From: an uncultured Sphingomonadaceae bacterium
GTDB taxonomy: Bacteria; Pseudomonadota; Alphaproteobacteria; Sphingomonadales; Sphingomonadaceae
Length of the DNA: 64,000 bases
Assembly (NCBI GenBank): GCA_947501325.1
Contig: CANMVC010000001.1
Coordinates: 744,001 to 808,000, forward strand
Reading direction: 5' to 3'
Shown here one piece after another: positions 7,161-16,044 of this stretch (the stretch's first letter is position 1; the number at the start of each line of letters is the position of its first letter). The position numbers were made by a program, and so were the translations under genes. Under the pieces are notes generated by a model. The model made no database searches. It was not told where the DNA came from and saw only the letters and a program-made list of their open reading frames with translations.

Positions 7161-8219
7161 CTACTCCGCAGCAACCCCCGCCTGCTCAAACATATCTTCG
7201 CCGTCATCATCATTGTCGGTCGCTTCGATGCCGATAATCTTATTGCCTTTGCGCTGGTCAAAGCTGTCCCAGACTTCGTTCCAATTGCCTTTGGTCGCGC
7301 CTTTGGAATATTCGGTCGCGCGGGTTTCGAAGAAGTTGGCGTGCTCGACACCGTTGAGCAATGGCGCGAGCCATGGCAGCGGGTGGTCTTCGATCATGTA
7401 GATCGGTTGGAAACCCAGCTGCGCCAGACGCCAGTCGGCGATGTAGCGGATATAGCGCTTAATCTCTTTCGCGGTCATGCCGGTCACCGGACCGTCGCTA
7501 AACGCCAGATCGATAAACGCATCTTCCAGCCGCACGGTTTTCTGGCAGCAGTCGATAATTTCTTCTTTAACATTCTTGGTCAGGCAATCGCGTTCCTGCA
7601 CAAATGTGTGGAACATTTTGACAATGCCTTCGCAGTGCAGGCTTTCATCGCGCACGGACCAGGACACGATCTGCCCCATGCCCTTCATCTTGTTGAAGCG
7701 CGGGAAGTTCATCAGCATCGCGAATGACGCAAACAGCTGCAGCCCTTCGGTAAAGCCGCCGAACATCGCCAGCGTCTTGGCAATATCTTCGTCCGTATCG
7801 ACACCGAATGTACCCATATAGTCATGCTTGTCCTTCATCGCCTCATATTCGAGGAACATGGAGTACTCGCTCTCCGGCATGCCGATCGTATCGAGCAGGT
7901 GCGAATAAGCTGCGATGTGGACGGTTTCCATGTTGGAAAAGGCGGTCAGCATCATCTTGATTTCGGTCGGTTTGAACACGCGGCCATATTTGTCGTGATA
8001 GCAATCCTGAACCTCGACATCGGCTTGCGTGAAGAAACGGAAGATTTGCGTGAGCAGGTTGCGCTCATGCTCGGTCAGCTTCTGCGCCCAATCGCGGCAA
8101 TCCTCGCCCAACGGCACTTCTTCCGGCATCCAGTGAATCTGCTGCTGCCGCTTCCAGAAGTCATAGGCCCATGGATATTCAAAGGGCTTGTAGGTTTTCC
8201 GTGCTTCCAAAAGTGACAT
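7161..8219 (-). CDS. nrdB: Class Ia ribonucleotide reductase, beta subunit
   Basis: 352 residues. It holds the di-iron tyrosyl-radical cofactor that starts ribonucleotide reduction in NrdA. All ligands are visible: D67, E98, H101, E158, E192 and H195, with the radical Tyr at Y105 (motif METVHIAAY), so this is a Tyr-radical enzyme and not a Mn/Fe or Tyr-less variant. The acidic C-terminus (DNDDDGEDMFEQAGVAAE) is the part that docks to NrdA. It lies 134 bases after nrdA with two hairpins between, and is followed after 4 bases by the deaminase gene. Base composition is GC-rich, like the rest of the chromosome and unlike that next gene. Confidence 0.97.
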   Translation of the reverse strand: MSLLEARKTYKPFEYPWAYDFWKRQQQIHWMPEEVPLGEDCRDWAQKLTEHERNLLTQIFRFFTQADVEVQDCYHDKYGRVFKPTEIKMMLTAFSNMETVHIAAYSHLLDTIGMPESEYSMFLEYEAMKDKHDYMGTFGVDTDEDIAKTLAMFGGFTEGLQLFASFAMLMNFPRFNKMKGMGQIVSWSVRDESLHCEGIVKMFHTFVQERDCLTKNVKEEIIDCCQKTVRLEDAFIDLAFSDGPVTGMTAKEIKRYIRYIADWRLAQLGFQPIYMIEDHPLPWLAPLLNGVEHANFFETRATEYSKGATKGNWNEVWDSFDQRKGNKIIGIEATDNDDDGEDMFEQAGVAAE

Positions 8220-8249
8220 TTTTTCCGATACTCCGCTCTATTTCCAAAC

Positions 8250-8272
8250 CCTCTCCCGCTTTAGGGGAGAGG
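8250..8272 (-). repeat. Hairpin in the nrdA-nrdB gap, proximal to nrdB
   Basis: CCTCTCCC pairs with GGGAGAGG over a 7-base loop, 31 bases in front of the nrdB start. There is no T run on the nrdB side. In the messenger it could protect or define the 5' end of a processed nrdB transcript. Confidence 0.5.
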
Positions 8273-8307
8273 ATTATGATTGCACCTTTAACTTACTGAA
8301 GAAAACG

Positions 8308-8339
8308 GCCTCCTCCCAAAAGGAGCAAAGGGAGGAGGC
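8308..8339 (-). terminator. Strong hairpin after nrdA, partial terminator or attenuator
   Basis: On the minus strand GCCTCCTCCC pairs perfectly with GGGAGGAGGC (10 pairs, 12-base loop), followed by CGTTTTCTTC. The short interrupted T run suggests incomplete termination, which would let NrdA and NrdB levels differ. It starts 14 bases past the nrdA stop codon. Confidence 0.5.
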
Positions 8340-8353
8340 AGTGGGCAAAGGCT

Positions 8354-10414
8354 TTACTGACAGGCCAGACACTCGTCATAGTCGGTGGTGCCCTGCGTGG
8401 TCATCAGCTCGACCTTTTTCGGATCGAGCGTATTGTCCGCCTCGACGCCACTGTTCACCGCTTCTTCGTTATTGGCGAAGCCGGCGCGCTGGATCGATTT
8501 CGAACGCAGATAATAGAGCGACTTGATGCCCAGCTCCCATGCGCGGAAGTGCAGCATCAGCAGGTCCCATTTGTCGACATCGGCCGGAATGAACAGGTTC
8601 AGCGACTGCGCCTGATCAATATATGGGGTGCGGTCAGCGGCGAGTTCAAGCAGCCAGCGCTGGTCAATCTCGAAGCTGGTTTTATACGTGTCTTTCTCGT
8701 CTGCACTCAGGAAGTCGAGATGCTGGACACTGCCGCCCTGTTCCAGGATGCTGTTCCAGACATTATTGCTGTCCTTCGATTTTTCCTGCAGCAATTTTTC
8801 CAGATGCGGGTTCTTGACGACAAAGCTGCCCGAGAGCGTCTTGTGCGTATAGATATTCGCCGGGATCGGTTCGATGCAAGCGGATGCCCCGCCGCAGATG
8901 ATCGAAATCGACGCGGTTGGCGCAATTGCCATTTTGCAGGAAAAGCGCTCCATCACGCCCTGGTCTGCGGCATCGGGACACGGTCCGCGTTCCTTGGCGA
9001 GCATCATGCTGGCTTCTGAAGCCTTGGCTGAAATATGCTTGAAGATTTTCATATTCCAGGATTTTGCCAGCGCGCTTTCAAAGCCGAGGCCACGGGCCTG
9101 CAGGAAGCTGTGATAGCCCATGACGCCCAGACCAACACTGCGTTCGCGGCTGGCGCTATATTTGGCGCGCGCCATTTCGTCCGGTGCGCGGTCGATATAA
9201 TCCTGAAGCACATTGTCGAGGAAACGCATGATGTCCTCGATAAAGTCCTTGTCTCCGCTCCACTGATCCCAGGTTTCCAGGTTCAGCGAGGACAGGCAAC
9301 ACACTGCCGTCCTGTCCTCGCCCAAGTGATCGCGACCCGTTGGCAGAGTGATCTCGGAACACAGATTGGATGTCGAAACTTTCAGACCCAGATCGCGGTG
9401 ATGCTTGGGCATCATCCGGTTCACCGTGTCGTTGAAGATGATATAAGGCTCACCGGTGGCGAGACGCGTCTCGACCAGTTTCTGGAACAGCGAGCGCGCA
9501 TCAACCGTGCCGCGCACTTCACCGGTCTTGGGTGATTTCAGATCCATCTCCCGGCCATCACGCACCGCTTCCATAAACGCGTCGGTCAGCAATACGCCGT
9601 GGTGCAGGTTGAGCGCTTTCCGGTTAAAGTCACCGGACGGCTTTCTGATTTCCAGAAATTCTTCAATTTCCGGATGATCGATATCGAGATAGCAAGCCGC
9701 CGAACCACGTCGCAGCGAGCCCTGAGAGATTGCCAGCGTCAGGCTGTCCATCACACGGACGAACGGAATGATGCCCGATGTCTTGCCGTTCAGGCCAACC
9801 GGCTCGCCAATGCCGCGCACAGCACCCCAATAGGTGCCGATGCCGCCGCCCTTGGAGGCCAGCCAGACATTCTCGTTCCAGGTGTTGACGATGCCGCCGA
9901 GGCTATCGTCAACGCTGTTGAGATAGCAAGAGATCGGCAAACCACGACCGGTGCCGCCATTGGACAGCACAGGCGTTGCCGGCATGAACCAGAGCTTGGA
10001 GATATAATCATAAAGCCGCTGGGCATGCTCCTGATCATCCGCATAGGCATCGGCCACACGCGAAAACAGGTCCTGAAAACTCTCGTCAGGAAGCAAATAG
10101 CGGTCTTTCAGCGTTTCCTTGCCAAAATCGGTCAGCAAATCATCGCGCCCTTCATCCTGCACAATTTTGAACCGGCGCTTCTCGACGCTATGGCTGTCGC
10201 GTTCCGCTTTCAGCTCTTTCTCGTCATTCTGCTTTTCCGCAGCCGCTTCAGATTCAGCTTTCTTGCTGACCTCCGGCTCTTTTACCGGCGCTTTGTTTGC
10301 TGCGCCTTCGGATTTATCTTTTGGCGTCTCCAACACTTCAGCGCCCATGTCACTCTCACTCATATCTCTATCACTATTCCCGGTATCTTCCCGGCTATCT
10401 CTAAAATCCATCAA
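8354..10414 (-). CDS. nrdA: Class I ribonucleotide reductase, alpha subunit, without ATP-cone
   Basis: 686 residues; the catalytic subunit that reduces ribonucleotides to deoxyribonucleotides. Visible active-site residues are the redox pair C163 and C372/C373, the N350-L-C352-S-E354 catalytic triad region with the thiyl-radical Cys, the loop PTASISIICGGASACIEPIPAN, and the C-terminal CLACQ that passes electrons from thioredoxin or glutaredoxin. The first 75 residues are acidic, Lys/Glu/Ala-rich and apparently disordered, and no ATP-cone is present, so overall activity is probably not switched off by dATP through that domain. The start at 10414 is one of several possible (another ATG lies at codon 18). 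A LexA-type box lies 84 bases upstream. Confidence 0.96.
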   Translation of the reverse strand: MMDFRDSREDTGNSDRDMSESDMGAEVLETPKDKSEGAANKAPVKEPEVSKKAESEAAAEKQNDEKELKAERDSHSVEKRRFKIVQDEGRDDLLTDFGKETLKDRYLLPDESFQDLFSRVADAYADDQEHAQRLYDYISKLWFMPATPVLSNGGTGRGLPISCYLNSVDDSLGGIVNTWNENVWLASKGGGIGTYWGAVRGIGEPVGLNGKTSGIIPFVRVMDSLTLAISQGSLRRGSAACYLDIDHPEIEEFLEIRKPSGDFNRKALNLHHGVLLTDAFMEAVRDGREMDLKSPKTGEVRGTVDARSLFQKLVETRLATGEPYIIFNDTVNRMMPKHHRDLGLKVSTSNLCSEITLPTGRDHLGEDRTAVCCLSSLNLETWDQWSGDKDFIEDIMRFLDNVLQDYIDRAPDEMARAKYSASRERSVGLGVMGYHSFLQARGLGFESALAKSWNMKIFKHISAKASEASMMLAKERGPCPDAADQGVMERFSCKMAIAPTASISIICGGASACIEPIPANIYTHKTLSGSFVVKNPHLEKLLQEKSKDSNNVWNSILEQGGSVQHLDFLSADEKDTYKTSFEIDQRWLLELAADRTPYIDQAQSLNLFIPADVDKWDLLMLHFRAWELGIKSLYYLRSKSIQRAGFANNEEAVNSGVEADNTLDPKKVELMTTQGTTDYDECLACQ

Positions 10415-10497
10415 AGCCCCCTAATCAAACTACCAAACCATTTCTATTCACCAGCCATGAAAGCCAGCCGTGTTTTGGGTTTAATACCGGGCCATTT

Positions 10498-10512
10498 GTT
10501 CTTGTAATGTTC
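10498..10512 (-). promoter_or_regulatory. LexA-type SOS box before nrdA
   Basis: GTTCTTGTAATGTTC (GAAC-N7-GAAC on the coding strand) is an exact match to the alphaproteobacterial LexA operator GTTC-N7-GTTC. It is 84 bases upstream of the nrdA start in a non-coding region, a normal operator position. It would make the nrdA-nrdB-deaminase-small ORF unit damage-inducible. Chance matches to eight fixed bases do occur, so position is the main support. Confidence 0.6.
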
Positions 10513-10873
10513 GACTCGGACAATCTCTTGCGGCCGAGCCGTTGAACATAACATTTTTATAGCCAGGGTGGGCATTTATTTTTGCCCAAAAACCCGAAAA
10601 AATTCCTTGCGGTTTAAGCCAAAGGGAGCCGTCCACCGAGTCGGTGTTATCGGCGTGCGATACTATACGTTGGTGTGCCCCCTTGGCCTAACCACAACCT
10701 ATAGTGGCTGAAACAGAATTATATGCAAGAGGGTAAATGACATTTTAACGACTCTGTTCGTCGTATAAATGAATCGCTTCATCGACAGCCGATTCATGCT
10801 GCAGTGCAGCGACGCGTGGACCTGCTAAGAGCGCAGCATAAGGCAATAGCAGCGGTCAAATTTTACAAATAAT

Positions 10874-10904
10874 TTATCCACAATTCATGCACAGGTGTGG
10901 ATGA
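10874..10904. promoter_or_regulatory. Pair of DnaA-box-like sites upstream of nrdA
   Basis: TTATCCACA at 10874-10882 is a perfect consensus DnaA box. TGTGGATGA at 10896-10904 is an inverted copy with one mismatch. In some bacteria DnaA controls nrdA, which would fit, but these sites are 460 bases from nrdA and could also belong to the divergent side. No cluster large enough for a replication origin was seen. The rest of 10415-11325 has no confident gene. Confidence 0.45.
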
Positions 10905-11211
10905 CCCTTTTATGACACCAGATGTAGTGTTTGAATGATTCAAAGCCGTGAAATTTAATTTCAGCTCCAAACACGAGAATCCGCTTCACCACGGTTTCCA
11001 TTGGCTGTGCGGCCTTTATTTTTCCACCATCCCCATAGCCCGCCGTTTCAACCATAAAATAAAAGGTTTGACCATTGCAATAATGACCCGTTGATATTCT
11101 CGATAAAATGCCGGTCTGGCGACATGGAACCAGTACCTGTGAGCCGTGATGATAGCTACACGCGTTGTCGACAAAACACGGCTGGGCATGGCTGCGCAAC
11201 TCCACTGCCAC
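10885..11211 (-). CDS. Possible small protein in the nrdA-mreB gap
   Basis: A 108-residue frame from GTG at 11211 with no Shine-Dalgarno. Its composition is protein-like (for instance NGQTFYFMVETAGYGDGGKIKAAQP) but includes many Cys and His, and no family is recognised. It overlaps the second DnaA-like site. It could be a decayed gene fragment or a chance frame. Recorded because the 900-base gap otherwise has no gene. Confidence 0.22.
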   Translation of the reverse strand: MAVELRSHAQPCFVDNACSYHHGSQVLVPCRQTGILSRISTGHYCNGQTFYFMVETAGYGDGGKIKAAQPMETVVKRILVFGAEIKFHGFESFKHYIWCHKRVIHTCA

Positions 11212-11313
11212 GACCCAATCGGCAAATCACCGGAGCCAGACCCATTTTAAGCACAACCTGACTAGACAGTGTATGTTCATCCATGCTGGCCCACTATCGC
11301 TGCACGAATATGA

Positions 11314-12393
<1,080 letters not shown>

Positions 12394-12499
12394 GACTAAG
12401 CGGGTGAACATTCGTCCGCAATCACAAAAACTTGCCCGTTGGATACATATCAGCCAAAAGGCTTTCGGATCGCATCCTAACTGATTTTCCGGAGCCATG

Positions 12500-14023
12500 A
12501 TGACCGTCACGATAAAAACCGCCGACCTGATTGAAAGCGTCGCCGACGCGTTGCAATTTATCTCTTACTATCATCCGATGGATTATATCCGGGCGCTGGG
12601 CGAAGCCTATGAGGCGGAAAAATCGCCTGCGGCCAAGGATGCCATCGCGCAGATATTGACCAACAGCCGGATGTGCGCCGAGGGACACCGGCCGATTTGT
12701 CAGGATACGGGCATTGTGAACGTTTTCGTCAAATGGGGTATGGATTGCCGGCTCGACGAGACCTCGCAATCGATGCAGGAAATTGTCGACGAAGGCGTGC
12801 GCCGCGCCTATCTTCATCCGGAAAACAAGTTGCGCGCCTCCATCCTCACCGATCCGGCTTTCACCCGGCGCAACACCAAAGATAACACACCGTCTGTGCT
12901 CCATGTTGAGATGGTGCCGGGCGACAAAGTCAGTGTTGATGTTGCAGCCAAGGGCGGCGGGTCAGAGAATAAATCGAAATTCAAGATGATGAACCCGAGC
13001 GACAATATCGTCGATTGGGTGCTCGACATGGTCCCGCAAATGGGTGCGGGCTGGTGCCCGCCGGGCATGCTCGGTATCGGCATTGGCGGCACGGCGGAGC
13101 GCGCGGTGCTGCTTGCTAAGCAGTCGCTTATGGATCCGATTGATATGGGGCAGTTGAAAAAACATGGCCCGCGCAGCGATATAGAAGAATTGCGCATCGA
13201 AATTTTTAACAAGGTCAATGCGCTCGGCATCGGTGCGCAGGGATTGGGCGGATTGTCGACCATTCTCGACGTGAAGATCAACGACTGGCCGTGCCACGCG
13301 GCCGGCAAGCCGGTGGCAATGATCCCCAATTGCGCCGCCACGCGCCATGCCCATTTCACGCTGGACGGCAGCGGTCCCGCCTATCTCGAACAACCGAAAC
13401 TGGACGAGTGGCCCGATGTGAACTGGACGCCATCCGCAGAAGCCAAGCGGGTTCATCTCGACAAGCTCGACGCCGCCGAAGTCGCAACATGGAAACATGG
13501 CGACCGGCTGCTGCTTAACGGAAAAATGCTGACCGGCCGCGATGCAGCGCATAAACGGATCAAGGATATGCTTGACAAGGGCGAGCGGCTGCCGGTCGAA
13601 TTCAAGGGACGCGTTATCTATTATGTCGGTCCCGTTGATCCGGTCGGCGAGGAAGTGGTCGGCCCCGCTGGCCCCACCACCGCCACACGGATGGACAAGT
13701 TTACCGACATGATGCTGGAACAGGGCCTGCTGGCGATGGTCGGCAAGGCCGAACGCGGGCTCGATACGGTCGGCTCGATCAAGAAACACAAAAGCGCCTA
13801 TCTGATGGCCGTGGGCGGCAGCGCCTATCTGGTGAGCCGCGCGATCAAGGGGTCCAAGGTCGTCGGCTTTGAAGATCTCGGCATGGAGGCGATTTACGAG
13901 TTTGAGGTACAGGACATGCCGGTGACGGTTGCCGTCGATGCCGAAGGGCAAAGCGTCCACCATCTCGCGCCGCTGGTCTGGCAGGAGAAGATCAAGCGCG
14001 AGAAACTGCTGGAGGGCGTTTGA
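12500..14023 (+). CDS. fumA: Class I fumarate hydratase (4Fe-4S)
   Basis: About 507 residues. Interconverts fumarate and malate in the TCA cycle using an oxygen-sensitive 4Fe-4S cluster. It joins the class I alpha part (CQDTGIVNVFVKWG, GWCPPGMLGIGIGGT, NCAATRHAHF) and beta part (RDAAHKRI, YYVGPVDPV, GPTTATRMDKF, VGGSAYLVSRAI) in one chain, as in FumA/FumB. The Cys of CQDTG and NCAATRH are expected cluster ligands. Two ATGs are adjacent; GGAG at 12491 gives a 5-base spacer to the second (12500), which is therefore preferred. It leads an operon with the next two membrane proteins, whose starts overlap preceding stops. Confidence 0.95.
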   Translation: MTVTIKTADLIESVADALQFISYYHPMDYIRALGEAYEAEKSPAAKDAIAQILTNSRMCAEGHRPICQDTGIVNVFVKWGMDCRLDETSQSMQEIVDEGVRRAYLHPENKLRASILTDPAFTRRNTKDNTPSVLHVEMVPGDKVSVDVAAKGGGSENKSKFKMMNPSDNIVDWVLDMVPQMGAGWCPPGMLGIGIGGTAERAVLLAKQSLMDPIDMGQLKKHGPRSDIEELRIEIFNKVNALGIGAQGLGGLSTILDVKINDWPCHAAGKPVAMIPNCAATRHAHFTLDGSGPAYLEQPKLDEWPDVNWTPSAEAKRVHLDKLDAAEVATWKHGDRLLLNGKMLTGRDAAHKRIKDMLDKGERLPVEFKGRVIYYVGPVDPVGEEVVGPAGPTTATRMDKFTDMMLEQGLLAMVGKAERGLDTVGSIKKHKSAYLMAVGGSAYLVSRAIKGSKVVGFEDLGMEAIYEFEVQDMPVTVAVDAEGQSVHHLAPLVWQEKIKREKLLEGV

Positions 14024-14592
14024 AACATTGGCGCCAGCTGTTCGAAGCGGAGACATATCGGCGCGAAATTTTAGAGCAGGATGTCTGCCTGTTTTCACCG
14101 CTGGACCCGATAACCCTTGCCAACCGGCTCAAGAACGAAATGGAATTGTCGAAGACACGGACCGGCAGGCAAGTTTATGGCTTCGGGACCGAGAAGAAAA
14201 TGAACCTTGTTTATGCCAAACGCAAGGGATCGCGAGGTTTCGCAGCACAGCTGGCAGCCACCATGGAAGAGCATGAGGGCGGCACTTTAATGACGGGCCG
14301 GACCAAGCAGATTTTAAAAGATATTCCTTTTGTCATTCTCTGGTGCGCCTTCACCGGCATTTTTTTCGCGGGTTCGCTCGTATTTTGGTTCCATGATTTT
14401 GACTGGCTGGCCCGCCTGATATTTTCGGGCATTCCTGCCGTGATGTTCATCATGGTGCTGGCGCTCGAATGGGGCCGGCCGGAACGCAGGCCGCCTGAGG
14501 ATATTGGCAGTGCCCAGGATATTATCGACTGGCTCGCGAAAACCGTAAGCGCGCATCCGGTCGAGCAGAACCCGGGGGTGCAGATCAAATGA
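14020..14592 (+). CDS. Two-TM membrane protein, paralog A
   Basis: 190 residues starting at a TTG that overlaps the fumarase stop (TTGA), with GGAGG four bases before it. Residues 24-34 read LFSPLDPITLA, the signature shared with the next protein. A soluble N-terminal half of about 95 residues is followed by two membrane helices (FVILWCAFTGIFFAGSLVFW and IFSGIPAVMFIMVLALEW) and a short C-terminal tail with EDIGSAQDIIDWLAKTV. It looks like a tandem duplicate with paralog B. No known family. Overlap with fumarase and the following gene suggests translation as one operon, though a link to fumarate metabolism is not shown. Confidence 0.7.
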   Translation: MKHWRQLFEAETYRREILEQDVCLFSPLDPITLANRLKNEMELSKTRTGRQVYGFGTEKKMNLVYAKRKGSRGFAAQLAATMEEHEGGTLMTGRTKQILKDIPFVILWCAFTGIFFAGSLVFWFHDFDWLARLIFSGIPAVMFIMVLALEWGRPERRPPEDIGSAQDIIDWLAKTVSAHPVEQNPGVQIK

Positions 14593-15098
14593 ATACAGAC
14601 CGAAAAGTCAAACTCTTCTCCCCGCTAGATCCGATTACGCTGGCGACCAAGCTCAAGATGGAGATGGAAAAGCGCGAAGACAACAAGGACTTTCATGTCT
14701 TTGGCGGCGGCACCGAGGAAGAAATCACATTGCTATATGGCCGCCCGCATATCTTGACCGGGATTGAACCCAAACTCAGAGGCACGATGCGCGCGCATGA
14801 TGGCGGGACCTTGATCGAGGCGAAGACCACGAAGCGGGGCAATCCGAAGAAATTCTTTGTCATCTGGTTTACATTTCTGATCCCATTTGTGGCCATTGGC
14901 ATCGGCTCATGGTTTTTCGACGGACCACCGCTGATGTTCAAAATCATGTTTACCGGGATACCAGCCATCATGATGGGCGCTGGCATTTTGATGTTTCGCC
15001 AGTCGCTCAAGAAAAAGCCGGAAGACTTTGGCACAATCTATCATATCCTCGACTTTCTCGAAGAAACCGTCGATGCGCGGCCATTGAGCCGCTATTAA
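14589..15098 (+). CDS. Two-TM membrane protein, paralog B
   Basis: 169 residues, ATG overlapping the previous stop (ATGA). It repeats the plan of paralog A: LFSPLDPITLA at residues 9-19, a Lys/Glu-rich helix, a glycine-rich VFGGGTEEEITLLYG turn, an H-D-G-G-T-L motif (HEGGTL in A), two membrane helices (FFVIWFTFLIPFVAIGIGSW and FTGIPAIMMGAGILMF) and the tail PEDFGTIYHILDFLEETV. Sequence identity with A is limited outside these motifs, so the duplication is old. Function unknown; the conserved N-terminal motif may bind a common partner. Confidence 0.72.
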   Translation: MNTDRKVKLFSPLDPITLATKLKMEMEKREDNKDFHVFGGGTEEEITLLYGRPHILTGIEPKLRGTMRAHDGGTLIEAKTTKRGNPKKFFVIWFTFLIPFVAIGIGSWFFDGPPLMFKIMFTGIPAIMMGAGILMFRQSLKKKPEDFGTIYHILDFLEETVDARPLSRY

Positions 15099-15113
15099 TC
15101 GATTGCGGCCTCT

Positions 15114-16031
15114 TTGACTTTCCCCATCTGGATACCTGCCGCTCTGCTCGCCGCGCTGTTCCTCGCCTGGCGCATGGCGGTGCAGCAACGGATTCGCGCG
15201 GAGATGTCGGTCAATGCAGCCGCGCTGTCGCGCTTTTTCTTTGGCTGGCCGATCGCCTGCGCGATGCTTGCCAGCTATATGGCGGCGACGGGACGATTTG
15301 CCCTACCCCCGCTTGATGCCTCCTTCTGGTGGTTCGCATGGGCCGCCGGATTTGCGCAGATGCTGGCGACGAACCTGATCATCATGTCCTTCGGATTTCG
15401 TAACTTGGTCAGCGGTACGGCCTATATGAAGGTCGAGACTTTGATCGTCGCGTTTCTCGGCTGGCTGATACTTGGCGAAACTCTGGCGCCGCTGGCATGG
15501 CTGGGCATCGGGATCGCGTTTCTCGGCATATTGTCGGTGTCGGTCGAAGGCGGCGCGAGAGGATTGTTGCAATGGCTGCGCGGCCTCAAACAGCCAGCCG
15601 CATTGACGGGTCTCAGCGCCGGTTTCCTGTTCGCGCTGACCGCAATATTCATCAAGCAATCAGCCAATGCCGTCACCGATGTCGAGCGCACCTATGCTGG
15701 ATTGATTGTCCTGACCGCGGTGCTTGGATTTCAGGCGCTGATGCAGGGCAGCTACGTCATTATCCGCGAACCGGACCAGTTTGGCGCGATGCTCAAGCGC
15801 TGGCGAGTCACGGCACAAGTGGGTGTGCTCGCCGCAACAGCCTCCGCGGGCTGGTTCATTGCCTATGCCCATGCACCGGTTGCCCTGGTCGGGATCGTTG
15901 GACAGACGCAGATTTTATATACGCTGGGCTTTGGACGGTTCTATCTGAAGGAACCCCTGAGCCAACGGGAGTTGACCGGAATTTTGCTCGTCGGCATCGG
16001 CGTCATCATGGCGCTGGCCTCCACGCTCTAA
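15114..16031 (+). CDS. EamA/DMT-family transporter
   Basis: 305 residues with about ten hydrophobic helices arranged as two EamA-type repeats. The first repeat ends with GTAYMKVETLIVAFLGWLILGETLAPLAWLGIGIAFLGILSV, and the second with LYTLGFGRFYLKEPLSQRELTGILLVGIGVIMAL, where the E-x-L/P helix pair is the family hallmark. Members export small metabolites or amino acids; the substrate here is unknown. The start is a TTG at 15114, with no good Shine-Dalgarno, 15 bases after paralog B. It is probably the last gene of the fumarase-led run. Confidence 0.82.
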   Translation: MTFPIWIPAALLAALFLAWRMAVQQRIRAEMSVNAAALSRFFFGWPIACAMLASYMAATGRFALPPLDASFWWFAWAAGFAQMLATNLIIMSFGFRNLVSGTAYMKVETLIVAFLGWLILGETLAPLAWLGIGIAFLGILSVSVEGGARGLLQWLRGLKQPAALTGLSAGFLFALTAIFIKQSANAVTDVERTYAGLIVLTAVLGFQALMQGSYVIIREPDQFGAMLKRWRVTAQVGVLAATASAGWFIAYAHAPVALVGIVGQTQILYTLGFGRFYLKEPLSQRELTGILLVGIGVIMALASTL

Positions 16032-16044
16032 AAGCGGCGGCTGC

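Noticed and set aside
9599-10507. 302-residue plus-strand frame opposite nrdA
   Set aside because: Antisense shadow; nrdA has all catalytic residues.
10634-10646. CACCGAGTCGGTG hairpin identical to the terminal stem of the common Cas9 tracrRNA
   Set aside because: Only this 13-base palindrome matches. No repeat, anti-repeat or cas gene is present, so it is a chance hairpin.
10415-10900. NrdR boxes in front of nrdA
   Set aside because: No pair of ACA-x6-TGT-like 16-base palindromes at the right spacing was seen; only the LexA-type and DnaA-type sites were supported.
12962-14098. 378-residue minus-strand frame opposite fumarase
   Set aside because: Antisense shadow; the fumarase motifs are complete on the plus strand.
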